From Lepidodermella squamata (lineage: Eukaryota; Gastrotricha), in the NCBI GenBank assembly GCA_047495785.1, contig JBLDXI010000055.1:186001-250000 (forward strand): 64,000 nt of DNA, given 5' to 3'. Positions 53,901 to 64,000 of this stretch are shown here, in pieces. The position numbers and the translations under genes are program-made. Below the pieces are notes generated by a model that was given only the letters and a program-made list of their open reading frames with translations, was not told where the DNA came from and searched no databases. Position 1 is the first letter of the stretch. Every line of letters begins with the position of its first letter.

Positions 53901-56900
53901 ATCAGGTTTCGGGTGGCATTTTGAAAATGACTTAGTGTTGAAAATGAGGCAAAATAAATTGTGCATGCATCCCATTGGTCAGGTTACAGTAGTTATTTCT
54001 CGAGTCGCAATTAGAACGCCTAAACGAGAATTTTTCACTACCCACTTGGCCTTGGTTACCTGAGTGCACTAAGCCATCGGACATTCCCATCTTTCCATTA
54101 TAACTTGGTTGTGTTGCCTCCATTTGGTCGTAAACGTTTCCTGATCATCTTTCCGCCTGTTGAGACAAAATGAATCCGAAGAGTCTGAGCTTCAATAAAA
54201 TATCACTTTGCGGCAAAGGTTCTTGATAAAGTGGTTCAACGCATTGTTATCATTCGAAATGGAGCCAGCGTCATCCATCGCTCTCATAAACAAGGATAAT
54301 ATCGTCGTGTGTGTTGCAAAAATTCCTATCCAAATCATCAGCGATTACATTTTTGCCATGTCTCATACATTGCGTCAGCATCGCAGGAATTCGATATTTT
54401 TTCGTCACCCTTTGCTGCATAGTGATGTCGATATTTTCTCCGGTGAAATTGCGGATAATGTGGGAAATGGTATTATTTTTTTTGGATGATGACGAAAAAG
54501 AATAGATCAAAAATTGGCTGTGCAACTCATAATGGGACAAGCGGTAGTATCCACGACTCACTTGCTGAGAATGATGGTCATGAGGAACTTATACGTTTTA
54601 TTTGGCTTTTACAAAAAACATGCCTGTCAAGCGATGCTTAAAGCTTGGGCGATGCTATATTAGAACCGGCTAAAATACGTAATTCAGGGTAACCGCAGAC
54701 GAAAACGAGCGATCGAGTTTTCTGTTCCTTGTTCCGTCCATACGGTAAAATTGATTTCGATTTTGATTGACATTTTTGTTATACCAGTCGCCATATGCAG
54801 TATTATTTTCTTTTCACCGCGCCTAGGTCACAGGTTTTATTGCGGGCTCACGCTTCAGCGGTCATATTTTATGGCTATTCTTTCGTCTTTTGAAACAGGA
54901 GGTTTTATGACCATTCGACCATCTATGCGCTCTTAATTACGAGAAACCGCGCCATAACCCAACATCATGTTGCTGTGTTTACAAATTCTATTCCTTTTTC
55001 ACTCAATCTCCAGCTGCACCTATTAGGATTTTCGGCGTCGGTCGTTGAACGAAGTGGCGGGTCTGCGTCTTTCAACAGATGAACCCTTTCGTCAAAATAT
55101 ATGGACAAACCGCGCATTAGCTTTTCACGTTCTTTTCTTCTAGTTGCCTTTCCATTCAAATATAAGACGCCGGTAAACAACCCATGGTATGTGGTCAATT
55201 TCGTGATGTTGTCGACTGGAATTACTTTACTTCACCGCTCCCAATCAGAGAAAGGTGATGACCTAAAGGCGCCATGGCGACGCGTCGCATTCAACAGCAA
55301 TTGCGTTGAAAAGGTGCGTTGAATCGAGTAGGTCAATCGCCCCTCGCTAGTAACTACCTGAAAGAGATACCAAGTTACAGCCGCGCGTGAAAGAGCAGAT
55401 TCATGCCGTCATAAATGGATTGAACGCTAAAGCCATCATCTTGTTACGCGATTTCATGATAGATAGGCGCGGCGTCGGCTTGTTTTTGTTTACAGTGGAC
55501 TGGTTTCATGCATTTTCTTTTTACATTTTAAAAGCGCGCCAAGAGTTCAAACAAAGGCCCTGTTTTGAACCAACCTTTATAGACCCTCTCGCCTTATAAA
55601 CCTCGGCCGCGCCCAGCCGACGTGATCTTCGCTATTTCAGTTGCTCCTTTTCGCTTCTGTTTTAAAATAGAATATTTTCAACTATTTACTCACACAAGGC
55701 GGCCTCTACGCCTATGTAGCAGCGAATGGGCATCAGCTAAACGCGCTAGAGGTGAATTTGCACCCTTCGCTCCAACTAAATTATATTACCCATCGTTTGT
55801 TCTAGCGAGAACTAATAATTTGATGATCGCGCCGCAAAATATCGCGAAATCGCATCTTAAATGCAGCTTGCAACCACATTAAATAAACTATAAAAACTGA
55901 CCAAATGGTAGGTTTTGCCGGCTTTTTGGTGTATTAGAGAGGTATCTCGTTACAGCGCTGTTAATATACCATAAAGCCAGGTAATTTTCCTTCGCGATTT
56001 GCGTGTTAGTGACTGGGAAAAATAGCACTAGATGCGCGATAACTTTAGCACGAGCGGCGTCTGATGCCTTGATTCATAGAATTGTGGTTGTGATGGATTC
56101 AGAAAGGATCGAGATAGTTTTCATCGGTCAGCAGGCCGGGCAACCATAAGGCGAGCAGACGCGCGCGCCCGCACACCGGTTAACCTAAAATATTAGGAGG
56201 CGTGATTTCTATCATGTATACGCGAGCGCTCTCGATACGTTCGGACACTAATCTATATACTATTATTGTTATTGAATAAAGAAAATAGGAAGAGACTATG
56301 TCTGGTATCTATATACACAAACAGGCGCACACATTTCGGCGCTCAGCGAATGCCTGGCCTCATTTTTGCGGTTTCTGCAGGGCCAGTAGAACCGCATCTA
56401 AACAGGAAGGCGCGTATTTATTAGTTAGGCTCACGTTTAACCTACGGGCTCGATAGATACTTGTTGTATAAATAATAATATTATAGGTTTCATTGGCGTA
56501 TTGAGAATGCAATTACGATGAGACGACGAATCGCCCCGACTAACCAATGATGTTATTTAGTTTTAAGGTAGTTAAGGGAGTTATACGGGTAAAAATGGCT
56601 AGTTATTAGTCGAAGGTTAGAGTCGGTTATAGTGCGCTGTTGTAAACTGGAAATATTAATACAATATAAATATAAATAGGCGTACAGACGCGTACGCAAC
56701 TTCTCATTTTGTGCGCGCGGGCCGGAATTAGTGGGGGCTGGCCTCGTCGGTTTTTATTACCGACCGCTCGCGCCCAGTTTACGGCCTTTTATTTCCCGTT
56801 AGCGCGCAGGCATCACTTACACGTAGGTATCGTGCGCGCTACATAATGACTCGCGTTTTCAAATGACCGGCGTTAAAATAGCTTCTAGTTTTAAAAATAT

Positions 56901-58276
56901 CAATGTGCGGTGTGTTGCGTTTTCATCTATGTTTTTATCTATCCATCTCGTTCGGTCGCATCATCAATAGCAGCGTGCAATAAAACGACACCGCGCCCGG
57001 TTGTGGCGCCTGGCTAGTCGCGTCGATGACCTACAGTCGCGAACTACAGCGCTATCACTTTATACCATTTCTTACAAAAACCAGTCCCTCTCAAGTTTGC
57101 ACTCACTAGTAGGATATATCTAGGGCAATATCGTATTAATTTTCAATTGCTATAGCAATAAAATCACTCACATTGTCTAAAATTTACGACTGATCACGGT
57201 TATTCGTTGCACATTACTTGTGATGCACGTTTTCATCCCACAATATAACTGCACGTGGCTATTTGTTAATCACAATTTGTTTCTTTCTGTATCGTTTTGC
57301 TATAGGTCGGCTTCTTTTCGCCATTTTGCAAATGATGCGTTGAATGCCCTGCCCACTCGGGAGCGAAATTTGGCGAAACGAATCGACGCTATCGCATAAC
57401 CTCATTTTCACCTTTCTCTTCAGGCCTCACGTTAATTAGGCGGCAAAATTTAGGTTTGCCCCAAGTTACCTTGCAATACTTGAATTTTTATGATCTGAAG
57501 TTTTTCAAAGGCTTTCTTTAAATGTAGTGGTTTGTACGGCCGGACTGTTGGCAATTTGCGTTCAATGTATTTCGAAAATGACGTCAGCATATTGCACACA
57601 TCCCGGCCTGACAGATCCTACATGATGCATAGAAGTTATTGAACATTCATATGTGGTCAATTTTGGGTGTCTAAACAATTTCACTAGGCGTTGATTTACC
57701 CTTTTGTTGTTTTGCTTTCCATTTTGCTAAACTGATTTCAGTAATTTTATATAGCGACCATCCGGAATGATATAACGAGCTTTCATCGACGATTATTTCA
57801 TTTTATTGAACTTCGATTTATTCCAGCTGATTTTATTTCAAGTATCGAATTTAAGCTTGAAAGTTTAATCGAAACGAATATTCGAAAAAAGTCGATTGCC
57901 GCAACATCACTGCATCAGTTGACATTTCGATTGCCATGATTTTGTCAAGTTGAAATAAAATTGCGAAAGTGACCGATATTTACCGACTGTTAAAAAATGA
58001 TAGCCATGTGCGGGTTATTTTGTTTCTCGCAGTTATCGAATGATGATAGATGACAGGTAATCTGATCGATTACACGTGTTGAGTCGGTTTCAAGGCGTTT
58101 CGACAAAGAATTTCCAACCACAGCTCGCATCATGAGCCCATTCGCTATCAACATGTTATCTTATCGTAGCTTTCACCCTCTATCCGCCCTGGGATCGGAG
58201 CTCCTAAGTCATATTATCAGATGAAAGCATTCAGTATGAGCTACCATAGCTATATTCATCAGCAAGCTGTTTCAGA
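50903..58276. other. 7.4-kb region without a supportable gene
   Basis: This is the largest gene-free stretch in the window. 50.9-53.9 kb is AT-rich with only short frames. 53.9-55.9 kb has several 60-95-codon frames on both strands, some faintly cadherin-like on minus. 56.0-57.0 kb is clearly GC-richer, with repeated gcgcgc/cgcg strings and AATAAA-type strings on + (about 56274 and 57158), compatible with a long UTR or a regulatory block. 57.0-58.27 kb is AT-rich and leads into the first cathepsin gene. I found no tRNA and no splice-consistent gene model. Confidence 0.5.
53932..55198 (-). pseudogene. Weak cadherin-like peptides, possible decayed or highly divergent cadherin
   Basis: Three minus-strand open stretches in gene order. 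55198-54965 has FTGVLYLNGKATRRKEREK followed by DADPPLRSTTDAEN, which echoes the cadherin pattern GxIxxxxxLDRE ... DxGxPPLSST. 54561-54271 has NVIADDLDRN then DDIILVYESDGAGSISND, which echoes the catenin-binding end of classical cadherin tails (DSLLVYDYEGxGSxAGSLSS). 54123-53932 is open between splice-like sites. No DxNDNxP motif, membrane segment or continuous splice chain is visible between them. This may be chance. Confidence 0.2.
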
Positions 58277-59676
<1,400 letters not shown>

Positions 59677-59677
<1 letters not shown>

Positions 59678-59705
59678 ATAAAAATCTAACCTCTTTCTCA
59701 ATAAA
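59677..59705 (+). terminator. Poly(A) signals of the dead cathepsin gene
   Basis: AATAAA at 59677-59682 shares its first base with the TGA stop codon, and a second AATAAA lies at 59700-59705. The 3' UTR would be very short. Confidence 0.6.
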
Positions 59706-60724
59706 AATTCGAAAAAATATAAAAAATGTGTCTAGATTGGGACATCCCAAGTCCCAAGGTCCAGAAAGCAACACATGAATACTTAACGCTAACAAGGGAA
59801 TAATAGCTCATTGATGGGGACTATATGATCGAGTCATGATGTCCTTTTTGATTGTTGATGAAGCTGGTATTCAGGTGATTAGACAGGGCACATCCCCATA
59901 TCAGGAATATGACTGTTTAAGATTTGTCAGCGATGATCGGTAATAGATCATGCGAAGATTCTACCATCTCATTCGTTTGCGGCTACCGAGTTCAATCTCT
60001 GTTCTAAGCGGATGGTTTCAAATTTCCATGCAAATTTCAGCTTGCCAGCTTATTTTTGATTCGAATTTCTTTAGACAATTTCGTGAACTGAAACTAAAAC
60101 TTGCTGGTTCAATTTTGAGAGATTCTCTGAACGAAACAACGAAGCAAATAAAACTTGAACCATGAGCTATTCGAGCCAGGGTTCGTCCTAATATTCCTAC
60201 TTTCTGACATTTTCGTTGCTCATCAGATTCACGTCTCACCTTATCACTTGACTATGCTTGTTTGTTTTAGGACAAGAGGTAGGTCAGTTATTTTTTTTGT
60301 TTAATTTTCGATTGAATCACCATGTCAACTTAGAACCCTTGCCAGCTTTTTATCGCCGACGTGTCATTAAGATAAAATCATACGTTCGTGTTGACAAGGA
60401 CCCCTTTGGCCAGCATTTAAAAAATGAGTTGTTTTATAAGGGTCAAAATCGCGAATAGCCTCGCCTAAATTGCGGTGCAAATGCAAATTTGGAGTCATGT
60501 GAGTTCGTCCTAGTGCGCCTTTTCCGGGTTTCGATGTTATCTTAAAAGCCTTTTTCTCAAGGCGAAGAAGTGCGCTCACCCCTTATCTTAATGCCTTGTT
60601 GTTTTTGCGCACTGAGCGCAACTTCTGGGCCAGGACAAAGTTCAGATTTGCGCCTATTTAAACCGAACGGAAAACCAGCGTTTTCATAAGTCAGATTCTG
60701 TTCTAATAGTAAAAACATTCGACA
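59678..60724. other. Spacer between the dead and the first active cathepsin gene
   Basis: About 1.05 kb with no supportable gene. It holds the 3' end of the upstream gene and, in its last 100 bp, the TATA-type promoter of the next gene. Confidence 0.5.
60655..60662 (+). promoter_or_regulatory. TATA-like box (TATTTAAA) of the first active cathepsin L gene
   Basis: TATTTAAA lies 63 bp before the start codon, leaving a short 5' UTR if transcription starts about 30 bp downstream. Confidence 0.55.
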
Positions 60725-61816
60725 ATGCTCTCCGCTGTCGCCTTCGCCGCTTTCATCGCCGTCGCTTCGTGCACTCCTCTCATCGGTGGCAACCACCCTG
60801 AGATGCAGCTGAACGCTAGCCTGAACCACGAATGGAACCTCTACAAGGAGATCCACCAGAAGAACTACGAAAGCGCTGATGTTGAAATGCGCCGGTGAGT
60901 GTTCACTCAATACTGCAATTACATGAAATAAAACCAATGCTTCTCTTTTAGCCGCCTCGCCTGGGAAGACAACCTGAAGATCATCGAAGCCCACAACAAG
61001 CTGTACGCTGCTGGCCTCAAGAGCTACAGACTCGGCCCCAACCGCTATGCTGACTTGACCAACGAAGAGTTCAGACAGGAGGTTTTGATGCCCGCTCGTG
61101 ACATGACCCAGCGCGACCGCCCCCTGAACCTCGGCCACTTCGGTGAGAACCCGACCGTCTCCGCGCCGACCTCTGTCGACTGGCGCAAGAAGGGCTACGT
61201 CACCCCCGTCAAGGATCAAGGCCAATGCGGCTCGTGCTGGTCTTTCTCCACCACCGGCTCCGTTGAAGGCCAACACTTCAAGGCCACCGGCAAGTTGGTC
61301 TCGCTCTCTGAGCAGAACCTTATGGATTGCTCCGTCCCCGAGGGCAACCAGGGCTGCGATGGCGGTCTGATGGATCAGGCTTTCGAATACATCATCAAGA
61401 ACAAGGGTATTGACACCGAAGCCTCGTACCCGTACGAAGCTCAGGATGGCCAGTGCCGCTTCAACCGCAAGAACGTTGCTGCCACCATCTCCTCGTACAA
61501 GGATATTCCCCAGGGTGATGAGACCTCGCTCACCGCTGCCATCGCCTCAGTCGGCCCGATCTCGGTCGCGATTGATGCCTCGCAGAACTCCTTCCAGCTG
61601 TACACCGATGGTGTCTACGATGAACCCATGTGCTCGTCGACCCAGCTCGACCACGGTGTCCTCGCTGTCGGTTACGGAACCTCGGGCGGCAATGACTACT
61701 ACATTGTCAAGAACTCGTGGGGTGGTGACTGGGGTATGCAAGGCTACATCTGGATGAGCCGTAACAAGGACAACCAGTGCGGTATTGCCACCGCTGCCAG
61801 CTACCCGATCGTCTAA
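60725..61816 (+). CDS. CTSL: Cathepsin L-like cysteine protease, active copy 1 (344 aa)
   Basis: Secreted or lysosomal papain-family endopeptidase made as a zymogen. Exons: 60725-60894, 60952-61816; 1035 nt in frame. Signal peptide [17 protein letters not shown]29 propeptide with an ERFNIN-type helix and a [13 protein letters not shown] (GNFD-like) segment; mature enzyme from about [13 protein letters not shown]. Catalytic Cys152 in [11 protein letters not shown], His291 in [11 protein letters not shown], Asn311 in [20 protein letters not shown] is typical of cathepsin L. Codons are strongly biased to C- or G-ending (GCC, CTC, AAG, GGC), unlike neighbouring genes, which suggests very high expression, for example as a gut digestive enzyme. 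Closely related to the next gene: the block from GQCGSCWSF to LVSLSEQNL is almost identical. Confidence 0.96.
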
Positions 61817-62675
61817 AAAGCGATTGTAACACAATATATACAGACTTTATAAGTGCCTTTCATGGACAATATAGCAATGACTTTTTGAGCAATAAAAGTG
61901 ATTTTATGGCAAACACAGATATATTTTCGACAATAATCATCGGTGAACAACGAGGAATACTTAACCAATCGCCAGAAACTCGGCTTGAACTATGTTGACC
62001 TCTGCCCTATGTGCAAGGCTGGAAAAGCAGAATAGACGAGAGTTTTTCCAAAATAACGCAAAATAATAGTGCTCAGATTTTTTCTATTTGTTTCTGGATG
62101 CCATCATACTTTTAATGTTATATGGGACTTCTATATATAAGTGTTTCTTTGTTTTTCTTCATTATTTTCCATTCTACTTATCTTAACCAATCAATCATCT
62201 GAATTGATCTGAAGAAAATGACCAAGGTGTACATTGTACAATCATGTCCATCCGAGTGATCCTATGTATGCAACTCTTTCAATTTAGGTCAGATTTGGGC
62301 TGGCACCGTGGATAAAATCCCTACTCAGCACATTTTCGCTTGTTGGCACCAACTTCCGGCCCCTTGCGCGCTGTAATCTTGCTCAAATAAACGGTTTAAT
62401 TTTTTATCAAAAGTGCGCTTTTTGGCGAACGAAATGACCCGACGGTCCGCAGTGACGGCTACGATTTGATAAGATAATAACTCGTCAATTAGCTATTTCC
62501 TGTTTCGATGGCCTGGCTGGCTGTGCCAATTTGCATGAATAATGACCGAACTCTGGCCGCTTATCTCTTCAAAAAACACGACTTGCCGGTGCTCAAGGCC
62601 TTCTCGGGTAAAGTCCGCGGGTATAAAAGCTCCCTGAATTTTCGACGAGCATAAGTTTTTCTTTTATCCTTAAAC
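61817..62675. other. Spacer between the two active cathepsin genes
   Basis: About 860 bp. AATAAA at 61891-61896 is a likely poly(A) signal for the upstream gene. No gene is supported. The last 60 bp hold the promoter of the next gene. Confidence 0.5.
62623..62629 (+). promoter_or_regulatory. TATA box (TATAAAA) of the second active cathepsin L gene
   Basis: A consensus TATAAAAG in a GC-rich context, 53 bp before the start codon, placing the start site about 20 bp before the ATG. Confidence 0.7.
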
Positions 62676-63730
62676 ATGTTCAAGACCGCCTGCATTCTCG
62701 CCGTAGCTCTCGCCCTCGCCTCGTGCAACCCTTTTGAAGAGGTTGACATGTGGCAGAGCTTCCGTCAGACCCACAACAAGGTCTACGAAAGCGAAGCCGA
62801 AGCCCTGTTCCGCCAGCAAGTCTTCAACGAAAATCTCAGGTACATCGAGAACCACAACCGCGAAGCTGATGCTGGTCTGCACACCTATTACCTCGGCCTG
62901 AACGAATACGCCGATATGACGAACGAAGAGTTCCAGGCCGTCATGCTCGCCACCAAGGTTGACTTGACCAAAAAGTTGCGCAACCCTGTCGACGAAAGCC
63001 TGAAGAACGTCCGCGACTTGCCAACTGAAGTCGACTGGCGCCCGAAGGGTTACGTCACTGGCATCAAGAACCAGGGTCAATGCGGCTCGTGCTGGTCTTT
63101 CTCAGCCACTGGTTCAGTCGAAGGCCAACACTTCAAGGCTACTGGCAAGTTGGTCTCGCTCTCTGAGCAGAACCTCGTCGACTGCTCGACTCCTCAGGGC
63201 AACGAAGGTTGCAACGGTGGATTGATGGACCAAGCCTTCCAATACATCATCAGCAACCAGGGTATTGACACCGAAGCCTCGTACCCGTACGAAGCTCGCG
63301 ATGGCAAATGCCGATTCAACAAGGCCAACGTCGCCGCCACCATTTCGTCCTTCAAGGACATCCCGACTGGCAACGAAACTGCGCTGGCTGCTGCCGTTGC
63401 CACCGTTGGCCCGATCTCAGTCGCCATTGATGCATCGAAATTGTCATTCCAGTTCTACCGCAAGGGTGTCTACAATAAGAAGCGCTGCTCGTCCACTGAG
63501 CTCGACCACGGCGTCCTCGCTGTCGGTTACGGAAGCGACAACGGTAATAACTACTGGCTCGTCAAGAACTCATGGGGAACTTCGTAAGTGATTTTGCATG
63601 AATACATTCATCATTCATTTCATGTTACTCTCTATTTTCCAGTTGGGGCCAACAGGGCTACATCTGGATGTCCAAGGACAAGAACAACCAATGCGGCATT
63701 GCCACCTCTGCCAGCTACCCGATCGTCTAA
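62676..63730 (+). CDS. CTSL: Cathepsin L-like cysteine protease, active copy 2 (331 aa)
   Basis: Exons: 62676-63583, 63643-63730; 996 nt in frame. Signal peptide [17 protein letters not shown]; propeptide with [12 protein letters not shown] (ERFNIN helix) and [14 protein letters not shown]; mature enzyme from about [13 protein letters not shown]. Catalytic Cys139 in [11 protein letters not shown], His278 in [11 protein letters not shown], Asn298 in KNSWGTSWG. Its single intron lies near the 3' end, within the GTSWG motif; the neighbouring active copy has its single intron in the propeptide instead, so intron positions differ although the proteins are close. The same strong codon bias and a perfect TATA box point to high expression. 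Ends [12 protein letters not shown]. Confidence 0.96.
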
Positions 63731-63831
63731 TTAGCAGCAGATAATATCACCTATGATGAAAAGACTCCATTTTACCAAGCTCTGATAAGATAATTGTGTA
63801 CTTATATTCGCATCTACTCCTTAAAAATGCG

Positions 63832-63837
63832 AATAAA
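63832..63837 (+). terminator. Poly(A) signal of the last cathepsin gene
   Basis: AATAAA about 100 bp after the stop codon, followed by a T-rich stretch. Confidence 0.6.
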
Positions 63838-64000
63838 AATTATTTCAGCATACAAAAACTGGATTTTTTGTTTTTTGTATTAGATTCCTTTCATCAGGCT
63901 CGCGAGCACTAGCGGCACGCGCGACCATGAAAAATAATATGATGACCGCTTCATCATTCATAACAGCTTTAATTGGCGTCGAAAAATTGTGATCGCTGCT

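Noticed and set aside
54208-54561. Frames of about 95 codons on both strands at the same place
   Set aside because: Neither strand shows a complete domain or splice chain; kept only as a weak cadherin-like observation on minus.
61940-62020. Short peptide like a cathepsin propeptide (KLGLNYVDL)
   Set aside because: Only about nine residues match and no other cathepsin segment follows, so a gene fragment cannot be claimed.

Overview
This is nuclear DNA from a metazoan with a compact genome. Almost every gene is split by GT-AG introns, most about 45-60 nt long, and gene spacing is tight. The gene set is animal: aromatic amino acid decarboxylase, phenylalanine hydroxylase, UBR5, gamma-tubulin complex protein 2, TMEM138, LRRC71 and cathepsin L. 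The TMEM138 and LRRC71 homologues point to an animal that builds cilia or flagella. I cannot name the species; a small-intron invertebrate such as a flatworm, rotifer or tardigrade would fit. I joined exons by hand from splice consensus and from homology recalled from memory. Every spliced model except the truncated gene at the left edge closes in frame from ATG to stop.

Layout. 1-2.9 kb: two tandem Ddc-like decarboxylases on the minus strand, the left one truncated by the window edge. 3.7-5.4 kb: a DCAF17 homologue in one coding exon. 5.7-10.8 kb: three MPPED-type metallophosphoesterase paralogues with a divergent MAP kinase (TQY activation motif) between the first and second. 11.8-21.7 kb: a complete UBR5 HECT ubiquitin ligase (3165 aa), including one 5.8-kb exon. 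23.1-27.6 kb: LRRC71 (+) and TMEM138 (-), convergent, with 240 bp between stops. 29.5-32.0 kb: TUBGCP2 (+).

32.5-45.3 kb: a 23-exon gene on + for a predicted 3826-aa protein that I do not recognise. It has no signal peptide. It carries about six cupredoxin-like modules without the copper-ligand set, a chitobiase C-terminal-like module, a charged disordered island, about fifteen FN3-like domains and a thioredoxin-like C-terminus without the CxxC motif. It is the best candidate here for something undescribed.

45.6-47.8 kb: a C2H2 zinc-finger gene (-). 49.3-50.9 kb: phenylalanine hydroxylase (-). 50.9-58.3 kb: a 7.4-kb stretch with no gene I can support, apart from faint cadherin-like peptides. 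58.3-63.7 kb: three tandem cathepsin L genes (+). The first has lost the catalytic Cys and His. The other two look active, have TATA boxes and show strongly biased codon use.

The neighbours do not form one pathway. Ddc and PAH both serve aromatic amino acid and catecholamine metabolism but lie about 46 kb apart. LRRC71, TMEM138 and TUBGCP2 are all linked to cilia or microtubules and are adjacent, which may be coincidence.
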